Origin: Gemmatimonadota bacterium
GTDB taxonomy: Bacteria > Gemmatimonadota > Gemmatimonadetes > Longimicrobiales > Gaopeijiaceae
Direction: 5' to 3'
Length of the DNA stretch: 64,000 bases
Assembly (NCBI GenBank): GCA_009841165.1
Contig: VXMI01000156.1
Span: 1 to 64,000, forward strand
How positions within the stretch are numbered: the stretch's first letter is position 1; the number at the start of each line of letters is the position of its first letter. The position numbers and the translations under genes were made by a program. This document shows, one piece after another, positions 24,751-33,716 of the stretch. Below the pieces are notes generated by a model, which searched no databases, had not been told where the DNA came from, and saw only the letters and a list, made by a program, of their open reading frames with translations.

Positions 24751-25974
24751 TCATCGAACCACCTCATACACCGCCACACTCTCCACGTCCATTTCGTCCC
24801 TGAGCACCCCCAGCACGAGTCCTCCGGTCACATCGAGGATTCGGAACCTGGGCGGAGTCACAACCTGTCCCAGCCACTCCCCGTCCGGGGAAATGACCGT
24901 GTACGGCGACCCCTCTTCCGGGTAGGTCATCCGGTAGGAGGGCAGCCATACGTTTCCGTCGGCGTCGGCGAAGGGGATACCGAAAAGCGGCATCGGCCGG
25001 CCGAGCATGGCGCGATACCAGGACATGCCTTCCTGAACCAGCTCCTCCAGCCGGGCCTCGGATACACCGTAGTTCATCCGGCCCATCATTCGGTCATAGG
25101 CCTCGACGGGCTCCAGGAGCTCCTCGGTCAGCAGCGTGCGCTCGGGTCGCCAGCGCATGATCCGGGTTACCGTGCCGTCCGGCAGACGCCAGGTGATCTC
25201 GGGCCTGTCTGACCTCGTTTGGACGAAGTGCCCGGCGGCGACCGTGACCTCGCCAAGGGCCCGGATCGGGTTTGTCGGCAGCCCCGGCGGGACCCCCGGC
25301 CAGTTGTCGTACGACGCGACCGTGTCGATGGCCCCGGTTTCAGTATCGAGAAGCGACATGTGCCCGGGGAGCCACTCGTTCTCCAAAACGGTCCGGTAAA
25401 CGGCGGGGTATCGGTTCTTCAGCAGCAGCTCACCGGATGCACCGATCCCGGCCACACCAAGGTGGGCTGCACGAGGTAGGCTCGTGATGCGCGCGACCGA
25501 ATCGCCGACGAAGAGAGTGAGGCGAGACAGACGATTGTCAGGCACCAGGACGCTGTCCTGGCCCAGGACGAACATGGAGTATGGGTAGATGACTTCGCCC
25601 GGTCCCTCTCCCTGCCTCGCGAGCACCTCGTGTGTCCTGCCGTCCGGACGCAGGACGACCAATTCGCCGTTCTCCCGATCAGCAACGACCGCGCCACCAT
25701 CCGGGAAGAGCCGGCCGACGTTGACCAACTGGAAGGTGTAGTCGCCCGGGTTGGCGCCGTGGCGGTAGCGGGGTTCCGTTGCGAGGTGAAAGGGTGCGGT
25801 GGTGGCTGGCGTGCCCTCGTACGTGACGACCCGCACGCCGGCGCTGTCCTCGATTTGGATCGGGACATCGTTCGGGGTCGTGGTGTCGCCCCCGCAGGCG
25901 AAGAGCGAGCCCATGAGTGCGATCGGTGCCAGGAGCGCGGCGATGACCTGGGGACGCGTGCGCAGCCTCGTCAC
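24751..25974 (-). CDS. Six-bladed beta-propeller lipoprotein (tandem copy A)
   Basis: About 407 residues. From the GTG at 25974 the protein has a basic n-region, a hydrophobic helix and a lipobox-like L-F-A-C. The blades carry the marks D-S-A-G-V-R, R-H-G-A-N-P-G-D-Y and G-E-G-P-G-E-V, found in many BF3164-type propellers. An ATG at 26001 is an alternative start that overlaps the neighbour's last codons. The gene follows its paralogue by 7 bases and is about two-thirds identical in large stretches, so the pair arose by tandem duplication. A ligand or partner is not predictable. Confidence 0.82.
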   Translation of the reverse strand: MTRLRTRPQVIAALLAPIALMGSLFACGGDTTTPNDVPIQIEDSAGVRVVTYEGTPATTAPFHLATEPRYRHGANPGDYTFQLVNVGRLFPDGGAVVADRENGELVVLRPDGRTHEVLARQGEGPGEVIYPYSMFVLGQDSVLVPDNRLSRLTLFVGDSVARITSLPRAAHLGVAGIGASGELLLKNRYPAVYRTVLENEWLPGHMSLLDTETGAIDTVASYDNWPGVPPGLPTNPIRALGEVTVAAGHFVQTRSDRPEITWRLPDGTVTRIMRWRPERTLLTEELLEPVEAYDRMMGRMNYGVSEARLEELVQEGMSWYRAMLGRPMPLFGIPFADADGNVWLPSYRMTYPEEGSPYTVISPDGEWLGQVVTPPRFRILDVTGGLVLGVLRDEMDVESVAVYEVVR

Positions 25975-25981
25975 CCGCGCC

Positions 25982-27178
25982 CTACCCCTCCACCACCTCA
26001 TGAACCACGACATTCTGCACGTCCACTTCATCCCTGAGCACCCCCAGCACGAGCCCTCCGGTCACATCGAGGATTCGGAACCTGCGCGGCGTCTCAACCT
26101 GTCCCAGCCACTCCCCGTCCGGCGAAATGACGGTATACGGCGACCCCTCCGCCGGGTACGCCGGCCGGTAGGAGGGTAGCCAGACGTTTCCGTCGGCGTC
26201 GGCGAAGGGGGTGCCGAACAGCGGTATCGGCTGTCCGATCATGGCGCGATACCGGGCCATATCTCGCTGAATGACCTCCTCGAGCCGGGCTTCGGACATT
26301 CCGTAATTCATCTTGCCGATCATTCGGTTATAGGCCTCGCCGTGCTCCAGGAGTTCCTCGGTCAGCAGGTTGGGCCCAGGGCGCCAGCGCACGATCCGGG
26401 TTACCGTGCCGTCCGGCAAGCGCCAGGTGATCTCGGGCCTGTCGGTCCTGGTTTGGACGAATCGCCCCCCAGCGGCCATGACCTCGCCAAAGGGCCGGAT
26501 GATCGGCCTCGGCTGACCCGACCGCTCTCGGTGCACGTGGTCGTACGACGCGACCGTGTCGAGCGCGCCGGTCTCAGTGTTGAACAGGGTCATGTGTCCG
26601 GCGAGCCACTCCTCCTCTATATCGACCCAGGAACGGTAGGCGTATCGGTTCCACAGCAGCAGCTCACCGGATGAACCGATACCCGCCACACCGAACTGGT
26701 GTCCCCGAGGGAGGCTCACGATGCGCGCGACCGAATCGCCGACGAAGAGCGTCAGGCGAGACAGGCGATCATCGGGCACAAGAACGCTGTCCTGGCCCAG
26801 GACGAACAACGAGTAGGCGGAAATGACCTCGCCCGGCCCCTCTCCACGTCTGGCGAGGACATCGTGCGTCGTGCCGTCCGCACTCAGGACGACCACTGCA
26901 CCGGACCAATCAGCGACGACCGCGCTTCCATCCGGGAAGAGCCGGCCTGCGTCGGCGAACTGGAAGATGTAGTCGCCCGGGTTGGCGCCGTGGCGGTAAA
27001 TCGGCTCTTCGGCGAGGGTGAAGGGGGGCTCGATCTCCGGCACGCCAAGATACCCGACGATTCGTACGCCGGCGCTGTCCGATACCTGGACCTGGACGCC
27101 GCGTGTGGGTCCGGTGTCGCCACCGCAGGCGAGGAGGCCCGCCGAGAGGATCAGGGGGGAGAGGAGTCTGGTTGGCAT
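25982..27178 (-). CDS. Six-bladed beta-propeller lipoprotein (tandem copy B)
   Basis: A 398-residue protein with a clear lipoprotein signal ending in L-L-A-C at residues 15-18. It shares with copy A the segments R-H-G-A-N-P-G-D-Y, V-L-G-Q-D-S-V-L-V-P-D, R-L-S-R-L-T-L-F-V-G-D-S-V-A-R and a nearly identical C-terminal blade (S-P-D-G-E-W-L-G-Q-V). It is the first gene of the two-gene operon. The start region lies 177 bases from the divergent decarboxylase gene. Confidence 0.85.
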   Translation of the reverse strand: MPTRLLSPLILSAGLLACGGDTGPTRGVQVQVSDSAGVRIVGYLGVPEIEPPFTLAEEPIYRHGANPGDYIFQFADAGRLFPDGSAVVADWSGAVVVLSADGTTHDVLARRGEGPGEVISAYSLFVLGQDSVLVPDDRLSRLTLFVGDSVARIVSLPRGHQFGVAGIGSSGELLLWNRYAYRSWVDIEEEWLAGHMTLFNTETGALDTVASYDHVHRERSGQPRPIIRPFGEVMAAGGRFVQTRTDRPEITWRLPDGTVTRIVRWRPGPNLLTEELLEHGEAYNRMIGKMNYGMSEARLEEVIQRDMARYRAMIGQPIPLFGTPFADADGNVWLPSYRPAYPAEGSPYTVISPDGEWLGQVETPRRFRILDVTGGLVLGVLRDEVDVQNVVVHEVVEG

Positions 27179-27355
27179 TTGTCTTTGGACGCCAGTGAGA
27201 GCGACAGCGTTGACAGACGTTTACAGTGGAAGCGGCACTGCTTCGCTTGAGAGACAAGGGGAGCCACGCGAACCTCGACGGCCAGACCGTGGACCGGGCC
27301 ATGGCGGCCACCAAGCGCGACAACGGGGTTCCGGGCCACGGAAAGGAGGCCAGGA

Positions 27356-28912
27356 ATGTCCGACGAAGTACGGTATCTGCGCCGTGAGGTGGAACGGCTT
27401 CAGGCGCGATTGGCATCGGTTCAGGGAACGCAGGACGGCTACTACGAGTCGCCGCTGGTCAAGACGGACTGGTTCAAGCTGCGCCGCATGCCCGAACAGG
27501 GCCTGGATCGGAGGGTGGCAAGGCAAGTCGTGGAAGACGCTCACGCGCTTGACTTCGACCACCGGCTGAATACGTCTTCCTATGTGAACGTGGCCCTCGA
27601 CCCCGAGGAAGAGGCGATCGCACTTCTGGGGCTACGGGTCAACCTGGCCGACCAGACGGTCTACCCGCAGTCCTACCGGCTCCACGACACGACCGTCAAC
27701 ATGATTGGCAGCCTGTGGAACTGCCCCGAGGGTCCCGACTTCAGGGACTTCGGCGTGTTCCCGGGTGCGGGCACGGCCGGTTCCACCGAAGCCTGCCTGC
27801 TGGCTGGACTGGCGCTGAAGTTCCGTTGGCGCGCCTGGTACGCCCAAAGGCGCGGCATGACCGTGGAGCAGGCGGCGGAGGTGCGCCCGAATCTGGTCGT
27901 ATCCACCTGCTACCAGGCGGCATGGGAGAAGCTGTTCAGGTACATGGACGTCGAGCCGAGGCTCGTCCCGCCCTCGGTCGGAACCTTCACCCTGGATGCC
28001 GCCAAGCTCCCGGACGTGATCGACGAGCGCACGATGGGGGTCGTCTGCATCATGGGCAATCACTACGGCGGCCACTACGACCCTGTTCAGGAGATAAGCG
28101 ACGTAATCGACGAAATCAACGCCGAACACGGCTACCAGGTCGGCATCCACGTCGATGCGGCATCCGGAGGATTCATCGCGCCATTCCAGGATGGCCTGCC
28201 GCCATGGGATTTCCGGGTCGGAAACGTCCTGTCGATCTCCGCAAGCGGACACAAGTACGGCGAGTCGATCTGCGGAACCGGTTGGATCGTCTGGCGACAC
28301 CGCCAGCGCCTGAGCGAGCAGATCGCCATTGCCGTAACGTATCTCGGGGGCAGGGCGGAGTCGTACACGCTCAACTTCTCCAGACCGGCGGCGGGCGTCT
28401 ACGTCCAATACTACAAATTGCTCCACTACGGAATGTCCGGCTACCGGCAGTGCTGCGAGAACATGCTGGCCAACGCCGCCTATCTGCGCGCCGGACTGCA
28501 GTCGATGCGCTACGGCGGCAAGCCGCGGTTCGTCCTGCTCGACAACGGCGACGACGACTGCCTACCGGTGGTCACGGCCAGGCTCAACCCCGAGTGCCGA
28601 CTCCCGTATGACGATTTCGACCTGCAGAACGCCCTGGCTCAGCATCATTGGTACGTCGGAAGCTATCGCATGCAGTTCGATCATCCCCTGACGCAGGAGA
28701 AGCTGCCCCTGTTCCACGATGCCGATGCCGGTGCGTCCATGTTCCGGATCGTCGTGAAGACCAACCTCACTCGGGGCATGGCGGAGCACCTGCTGGAGTC
28801 CATCCGGGCGGGTCTCGAATTCCTGGATTCGATTTCGGCAGATGGCTCGCTGGCGTTCGACACGCACGGCCTTCGGCACAAGGACCAGCGGCGGCTCAGC
28901 AACCACTGCTGA
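27356..28912 (+). CDS. PLP-dependent decarboxylase, glutamate decarboxylase (GadA/B) family
   Basis: A 518-residue group II decarboxylase. The N-terminal 25 residues are a heptad-like helix (Y-L-R-R-E-V-E-R-L). The cofactor motifs are clear: G-S-T-E-A-C-L after G-T-A, H-V-D-A-A-S-G-G with His265 and Asp267, and S-A-S-G-H-K-Y-G with the Schiff-base Lys at about 300. The order and spacing match bacterial glutamate decarboxylase (GABA plus CO2 from Glu), but the substrate could also be another amino acid. The C-terminus lacks the H-K-L/T-containing autoinhibition tail of GadB. The start has GGAGG upstream. No antiporter gene is nearby. The last 17 bases overlap a toxin-gene remnant. Confidence 0.85.
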   Translation: MSDEVRYLRREVERLQARLASVQGTQDGYYESPLVKTDWFKLRRMPEQGLDRRVARQVVEDAHALDFDHRLNTSSYVNVALDPEEEAIALLGLRVNLADQTVYPQSYRLHDTTVNMIGSLWNCPEGPDFRDFGVFPGAGTAGSTEACLLAGLALKFRWRAWYAQRRGMTVEQAAEVRPNLVVSTCYQAAWEKLFRYMDVEPRLVPPSVGTFTLDAAKLPDVIDERTMGVVCIMGNHYGGHYDPVQEISDVIDEINAEHGYQVGIHVDAASGGFIAPFQDGLPPWDFRVGNVLSISASGHKYGESICGTGWIVWRHRQRLSEQIAIAVTYLGGRAESYTLNFSRPAAGVYVQYYKLLHYGMSGYRQCCENMLANAAYLRAGLQSMRYGGKPRFVLLDNGDDDCLPVVTARLNPECRLPYDDFDLQNALAQHHWYVGSYRMQFDHPLTQEKLPLFHDADAGASMFRIVVKTNLTRGMAEHLLESIRAGLEFLDSISADGSLAFDTHGLRHKDQRRLSNHC

Positions 28913-29028
28913 GCAGCCCGTCGATCGCCCGGGCGATGCGGCGGCGGGCGATGCGATCCGCAATCTTCTTGAGTGCCCGTTCTGCCGCGGGTTTTCAGGT
29001 AGACGGCGTATCGCGGGGGGTCCGTCAA
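28896..29028 (-). pseudogene. Truncated, frameshifted RelE/ParE-type toxin remnant
   Basis: From a TTG at 29028, which overlaps the antitoxin stop in a TTGA, the frame reads Y-A-V-Y-L-K. If one A of the AAAA run (plus-strand T's at 28992-28995) is removed, it continues P-A-A-E-R-A-L-K-K-I-A-D-R-I-A and ends L-L-S-S-G-C-stop at 28896. This is the N-terminal half of a RelE/ParE fold. The usual C-terminal half with catalytic residues is absent, and the remnant runs into the 3' end of the decarboxylase gene. It is non-functional as read. Confidence 0.65.
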
Positions 29029-29289
29029 ACTGCGGCGTCGTCCAGCAGAGCGAGCTCGGCCCTGACCTCGTCCCAACGCCGACGACCGGGCTCCCTCAAC
29101 GCTTCGCGCGCCGCCTCGAGGTCCATTCGGTCCTCGATTGCTTCGAGGATTTCCTGGTCCTTCGAACTGACCAGGGCTGCGACCGGCTTTCCATACCGCT
29201 CAACCGCGACGCGCTCGCCATGGTGGACCACACGGTCGAGGAGGTCGGAGATCGTGCTTCGCAGGTTTGGTGGCGGTAACTCTGGTCAT
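29025..29289 (-). pseudogene. Frameshifted Phd/YefM-type antitoxin
   Basis: The ATG at 29289 begins M-T-R-V-T-A-T. Dropping one A from the AAA run (plus-strand TTT at 29266-29268) restores N-L-R-S-T-I-S-D-L-L-D-R-V-V-H-H-G-E-R, then A-V-E-R-Y-G-K-P-V-A-A-L-V-S, the classic Phd/YefM DNA-binding domain. An acidic C-terminal toxin-binding tail follows, ending at 29025. As sequenced the gene is split; the downstream part could still be made from an internal start at 29231. A sequencing error in the A run is possible, but the neighbouring toxin is truncated as well. Confidence 0.68.
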
Positions 29290-29331
29290 CGAGGGGTCGC
29301 TCCTTCTCACTAGCGAACCGTAACGGTAATC

Positions 29332-29344
29332 ATATGCAGCATAT
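29332..29344. promoter_or_regulatory. Probable operator of the decayed toxin-antitoxin module
   Basis: ATATGC-A-GCATAT is a perfect 6-bp inverted repeat with a single-base centre, 43 bases upstream of the antitoxin ATG. AT-rich palindromes at this place are typical autoregulatory sites of Phd/YefM antitoxins. Confidence 0.45.
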
Positions 29345-29402
29345 ACAAGAGTGCCCTGGGAACGTTCGAAGCGTCTCCGACGAGACGCGGTCGGCAGGGC
29401 AG

Positions 29403-29436
29403 GATCACCGATCGGAATGCTCTGGAATCGGTGATC
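29403..29436. repeat. 10-bp inverted repeat with overlapping direct repeats
   Basis: GATCACCGAT (29403-29412) and ATCGGTGATC (29427-29436) are perfect inverted repeats around a 14-base spacer. GATCGGAATG also occurs twice as a direct repeat (29410 and 29433, 23 bases apart). No U-run follows, so this is not a standard terminator. Confidence 0.5.
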
Positions 29437-29462
29437 GGAATGGGCCGGAATGAGCCCGATTC

Positions 29463-29479
29463 TGCAGACGGTGTCTGCA
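29463..29479. repeat. 7-bp inverted repeat
   Basis: TGCAGAC and GTCTGCA face each other across GGT, giving a short perfect hairpin in the gene-free stretch. No role is evident. Confidence 0.4.
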
Positions 29480-29597
29480 CAATCAGCCATGCGCCGGACG
29501 GCCTCTTACGAGACGCTTGAGAAGATGCAGAACGATCTGGAAGGCCATCTTTGACGGAAGTCGCAAAATGTACGGCTGACCGACGTTGGTTTGGGCC

Positions 29598-30374
29598 TCA
29601 CACCAGCGACCGCCCCTGCGCTCCGTCCACCGCAATACACGCCCCCGTAATCAAACTCGCCCGCTCGGACGCCAGGAACGTCACCACGTCCCCCACCTCC
29701 TCACCCCGCCCAAAACGTCCCAGCGGCAAGTTCGCCCGGACAAACGCCCGCATCCCTTCCGGGTCGGCCTTCACCCGCTTGTCCCAGCTTCCTCCCGGGA
29801 ACTGGATCGACCCCGGCGCCACGCAGTTCACCCGGATGCCGTCCTTCGCGAGCTCCAGCGCCATGATCCCGGCCGCCGAGATCAGTGCCGTCTTGGTCGT
29901 GTTGTAGATGGACAGCCCGGGGCCCCCCTTCTCCCGCCCGAACACCGACGACACGAACACGATCGACCCGCCGCCGCCCTCGCGCATCAGCGGGATCGCA
30001 AGCCGCGCCGCCCGGAACCCCGACAGCACATTCAGCTGGATGATGTCCAGCCAGTCCTCGTCGCTCGTCTCCTCAAAGCGGCCCCGGCGATTGCCGCCGA
30101 CGTTGTTCACCAGCACGTCGAGCGCACCGTAGCGCTCGCGCACCGCGTCGACGAGCACCGCAGCGCCGCCCTCCTCGGCCACATCGCACCGCACCGTCAG
30201 CACCTCGGCACCATCGCCCCGCAACGTCTCCGCCGCCGCCGCCAGTCCCTCCTCGCCCCGCGCGCAGATCGCCAGCCGCGCACCCTCCGCCGCCAGCGCC
30301 CGCGCGCTGTAGAACCCGAGGCCGCGGCTGCCTCCCGTGACAGCCGCGACCTTGCCCTTCAGCCCCAGGTCCAC
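29598..30374 (-). CDS. Short-chain dehydrogenase/reductase (SDR)
   Basis: From the GTG at 30374 this is a 258-residue SDR starting V-D-L-G-L-K-G-K-V-A-A-V-T-G-G. It has the cofactor motif T-G-G-S-R-G-L-G, N-N-V-G in place of N-N-A-G, the catalytic Ser in V-S-S-V-F and the Y-N-T-T-K active-site pair. An upstream GTG at 30416 would overlap the neighbouring gene by 38 bases and add 14 residues. Its closest look-alikes are the 3-oxoacyl-ACP-reductase-like group; the substrate is unknown. It is downstream of the Asp-box protein gene with a 4-base gap, so it is probably in the same transcript. Confidence 0.87.
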   Translation of the reverse strand: MDLGLKGKVAAVTGGSRGLGFYSARALAAEGARLAICARGEEGLAAAAETLRGDGAEVLTVRCDVAEEGGAAVLVDAVRERYGALDVLVNNVGGNRRGRFEETSDEDWLDIIQLNVLSGFRAARLAIPLMREGGGGSIVFVSSVFGREKGGPGLSIYNTTKTALISAAGIMALELAKDGIRVNCVAPGSIQFPGGSWDKRVKADPEGMRAFVRANLPLGRFGRGEEVGDVVTFLASERASLITGACIAVDGAQGRSLV

Positions 30375-30378
30375 CGGG

Positions 30379-33300
30379 TCAGCGCCCGGATGCGGCGTGA
30401 ACAGGCGAGCCGGCACCGCCGCCCATCCCGTCGGACGCCTCGGGCCGATCCCCCCCGTCCGAAATATTCGCCCGCAACAACCGCTCCAGCCTCGACACGT
30501 GCTCCTCCAGCGCCGTATTCAGCTGATCATACCGCACGATCGCATCCTGCCCCGGCTCCTGGTCCGCCCGCGTCAAGTTGCTGTACAGATACTGCAACTG
30601 ATCAACCAGCATCGGCCGCGAATACCGGATCGGCGCCGTAACCAGCTCCCTCTCAATCGCCTCGATCTCCGCCGCGAGGCTCCCACCCCCCCGCTGCCGC
30701 GCTTCATTAATCCGGTGCACGGCCAGCCGCCCCTCGCTCAGCGCGTCACGCGCCTGCAGCGCCAGCTCCACCTGCCGCATCACCACGTCCTCGCCAACCC
30801 CCTCCGCCACCACCCGCGGATCCAGCATCACGTCGAAGCTCCGGCTCGCGCTCCAGTCGCCGGCCGTCAACCGCGCCGTATACGTCCCCGGCGGGACCAT
30901 CGGGCCACCGCGCCCCGCACGCGCCGGGCTGGCATCCCACGGCCCCGGATAGGTCAGGTCCCAGGTGAACCGGTGCGTCCCCGCATTGGACGGCAGCCGC
31001 GGCGCACCGAACCGCTCCAGCTGCCACTCGCGCATGCCGGGCTCGGCCGGGACCGTGTACTCGCCGGGTCCCTCGCTCGAGAACGACCGCACGACCTCGC
31101 CGCTCGAGGCCACGATGTCGAGCGTGACCGGGCCGCGCACCGACGAAGCCAGCATGTAGTCGATCTGTGCGCCCGCCTGCGGGAACTCGGGCTCGTGGGG
31201 GTCGCGCGGGCGGAAGCCGCCGAAGCCACCGCCGTAGCGCAACCGGTAGGCGTCCCGGATGTCGAACAGGTGTGCGTCAGCGCCGGCTACACGGTCGCTG
31301 AGTTCGTGCAGCGGCGTGAGGTTGTCCAGAATCCAGAATCCCCGACCCATTGTCGACAACACCAGGTCCCCCTGCACCACCTTCATGTCCGTGATGGGTG
31401 TCGCCGGAAGGTTCAGCTGGAAGGGCTGCCAGGAGCCGCCGTCGTCGAACGAGATGAACATCCCGAACTCGGTGCCCAGGTAGAGCAGGCCCTCGCGGTC
31501 GGGATCCTCGCGCACGACGCGCACGGGGTGGTTGTTCGGCACGCCGTTGTCGCCGGTGGTGATCCGCGTCCAGGTCGCGCCGTAGTCGTCGGTGCGGTAG
31601 GTGTGCGGGGTGAAGTCGCCCATCATGTAGCGGAGGATCGCGACGTACGCCTTGGCGGGGTCGTGGTGCGACACCTCGATCGTCTGGACTCGCCCGTAGG
31701 GGCCGATGCCGGGAGGCGTCACGTCGGTCCAGTTGCGGCCGTTGTCGCGGGTGACGTGCACGGGCCCGTCGTTGGCGCCCGCCCAGATGACGCCCGGCTC
31801 CAGCACCGACTCCTGGATGTCGTAGAGGACCGAGAAGTGCTCCTCGCCGGTGACGTCGATGGTGATCGGCGTGCCCGAGACGACCTGCGTTTCGGGGGTG
31901 AAGGCGGTGAGGTCGGGCGAGATGGTCTCCCAGTACTGTCCGCCGTTCGTGGTCACGTGCACGTACTGCGAGCCGTGGTAGACCTTGTTGGGGTCGTGCG
32001 GCGAGACGTGGATCGGCACGACGCGCTGGAAACGGTACTCCAGGTCGCGCGGGTTGTGGCCGTAGAGGTTGCCGAAGCCGACGTAATACTGCGCCTCCTG
32101 TCCCGTGCGCCGGTTGTAGAGCCCGAAGCGGCCCTTACAGTTGGCGTAGACGATGTCCGGATCGCCGGGCTTGGGCACCACCGGCCCCGTCTCGCAACCC
32201 CCGTGGGCCTCCCACGTCGACTGGGAGCCGCCGGGCTCGGAGCGCTCGGGCAGGCCGGGCACCGAGATCGTCGAGTTGTCCTGCTGGCCCGCGTAGAGGC
32301 GGTAGGGGAAGTCGTCGGAGACATCCACCTGGTAGAGCTCGGCGGTGGGCTGGTTGAGCTGCGTGGACCAGGTCATGCCGCCGTCGAGCGAGACGTTGGC
32401 GCCCCCGTCGTTGGACTGGATCAGGATATTCGGGTTCTCCGGGTTGATCCACATGTCGTGGTTGTCGCCGTGGGGGGTGCGTTCGGATTGCCAGCTCACG
32501 CCCCCGTCGACGGACTTCCAGTGGCCCTCGGCCATGCCCCAGAGGATGTCGGGGTCAGTGGGGTGCCCTTCCAGGTTGTTGTAGTAGAAGGGCCGGTTGC
32601 GGATCGGCTGGAAGTCGGTGACCTGACGCCAGCTGGCGCCCCGGTCGTCGGAGCGGTAGACGCCGCCCGCGTCGCCGGGCGCCTCGATGAGCACGTACAC
32701 CCGGTCGGGATCGGCCGCGCTGACCGCGAGGTCGGACTTGCCGCGGAGGCCGGTGGGGAGGCCGTCGGTGGCGCGGTCCCAGCTGTCGCCCCCGTCGCGC
32801 GAGATGAAGACGCCGCCCTGCATGCCGCCGGAGATGATCGTCCAGGGCTTGCGCTCGGCCTGCCACATGCTCGCGTAGATCGTGTTCGGGTCGTCGGGCG
32901 CGAACTCGAGGTCCACAGCGCCGGTGCTGTCCGACACGAAGAGGATGTTCTCCCAGCTCGTGCCGCCGTCGCTGCTGCTGTAAACCCCCCGCTCGTCATT
33001 CGGCGCGAAGGGGTTGCCGATGGCCGCGACGTAGACGAGGTCGGGGTTGTCGGGGTGGATGAGGATCGCCCCGGAATTCCCGGTGGCCTCCAGACCGATG
33101 TGCTCCCATGTGGCCCCGGCGTCGGTGGACTTGTAGACCCCGTCGCCGATGATCACGTTGCTGCGCAGCCCGTCCGAGCCCGTCGACACGTAGACGACGT
33201 CCGGGTCAGAGTCGGCCACGCGGATCGCGCCGATCGAGCCCGTGCCGATGTATCCGTCCGAGATGTTGTGCCAGCTGTGGCCGTTGTCGGTGGTCTTCCA

Positions 33301-33582
33301 CACGCCGCCCCCGGTCGCACCCATGTAGAAGGTGGTGGGGTGGGCGACGTGGCCGGCGACGGCCGTGACGCGGCCCCCGCGCGACGGCCCAACGTAGCGG
33401 TAGCGGAAGCTGCCGAAGAGGTCGTCGCTGAAGGTTGCGGCGCCGCTTGGTCCGGCAGCGGCGGGCGCGGTGTTCTGCGCGCTGGCGCCTTCGTTCTGCG
33501 CGGCGGCGGGCGCGGGTGGGAAGATGACGGCACTGGCGGCCGTGGCGGCGATGAGGGTCGTGATGCCCAGGAGCCTTCTCAT
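30379..33582 (-). CDS. Exported Asp-box (BNR/VPS10-sortilin-like) repeat protein
   Basis: A 1067-residue protein from the ATG at 33582. Its signal peptide ends A-A-A-Q near residue 28. At least nine Asp-box repeats of the S-x-D-x-G-x-T-W type are visible (for example S-T-D-A-G-A-T-W, S-S-D-G-G-T-S-W, S-R-D-G-G-D-S-W, T-R-D-N-G-R-N-W). They imply a ten-bladed sortilin/xyloglucanase-like propeller in the first 700 residues. The last 350 residues contain a beta-rich domain and a helical end. Such proteins are annotated as glycosyl hydrolase-like in Gemmatimonadota and Acidobacteria, but no catalytic residues can be assigned. The open frame extends upstream only through antisense of other sequence. 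Confidence 0.85.
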   Translation of the reverse strand: MRRLLGITTLIAATAASAVIFPPAPAAAQNEGASAQNTAPAAAGPSGAATFSDDLFGSFRYRYVGPSRGGRVTAVAGHVAHPTTFYMGATGGGVWKTTDNGHSWHNISDGYIGTGSIGAIRVADSDPDVVYVSTGSDGLRSNVIIGDGVYKSTDAGATWEHIGLEATGNSGAILIHPDNPDLVYVAAIGNPFAPNDERGVYSSSDGGTSWENILFVSDSTGAVDLEFAPDDPNTIYASMWQAERKPWTIISGGMQGGVFISRDGGDSWDRATDGLPTGLRGKSDLAVSAADPDRVYVLIEAPGDAGGVYRSDDRGASWRQVTDFQPIRNRPFYYNNLEGHPTDPDILWGMAEGHWKSVDGGVSWQSERTPHGDNHDMWINPENPNILIQSNDGGANVSLDGGMTWSTQLNQPTAELYQVDVSDDFPYRLYAGQQDNSTISVPGLPERSEPGGSQSTWEAHGGCETGPVVPKPGDPDIVYANCKGRFGLYNRRTGQEAQYYVGFGNLYGHNPRDLEYRFQRVVPIHVSPHDPNKVYHGSQYVHVTTNGGQYWETISPDLTAFTPETQVVSGTPITIDVTGEEHFSVLYDIQESVLEPGVIWAGANDGPVHVTRDNGRNWTDVTPPGIGPYGRVQTIEVSHHDPAKAYVAILRYMMGDFTPHTYRTDDYGATWTRITTGDNGVPNNHPVRVVREDPDREGLLYLGTEFGMFISFDDGGSWQPFQLNLPATPITDMKVVQGDLVLSTMGRGFWILDNLTPLHELSDRVAGADAHLFDIRDAYRLRYGGGFGGFRPRDPHEPEFPQAGAQIDYMLASSVRGPVTLDIVASSGEVVRSFSSEGPGEYTVPAEPGMREWQLERFGAPRLPSNAGTHRFTWDLTYPGPWDASPARAGRGGPMVPPGTYTARLTAGDWSASRSFDVMLDPRVVAEGVGEDVVMRQVELALQARDALSEGRLAVHRINEARQRGGGSLAAEIEAIERELVTAPIRYSRPMLVDQLQYLYSNLTRADQEPGQDAIVRYDQLNTALEEHVSRLERLLRANISDGGDRPEASDGMGGGAGSPVHAASGR

Positions 33583-33716
33583 GCAGGGTCTCTTTCGCGT
33601 TGGGGCGTGGTGTGGTGCCTGCTTGCGTTCAAGCGCCCGGACGGTCTCGCCCGGAGCCGGTTCAAGGTATCGCGCCGTGGGGCGCGGGTACAGCGGGGGT
33701 TGGCGTGCGGTGAAGG

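Larger units (their letters stand above)
29290..29597. other. Gene-free stretch with three inverted repeats
   Basis: This 308-base gap contains no convincing gene. Besides the palindrome at 29332-29344 it holds a 10-bp perfect inverted repeat (29403-29436) and a 7-bp one (29463-29479). A 22-codon frame follows, beginning M-R-R-T-A-S-Y-E-T at 29490, which could be the remnant of a lost gene. Confidence 0.5.
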
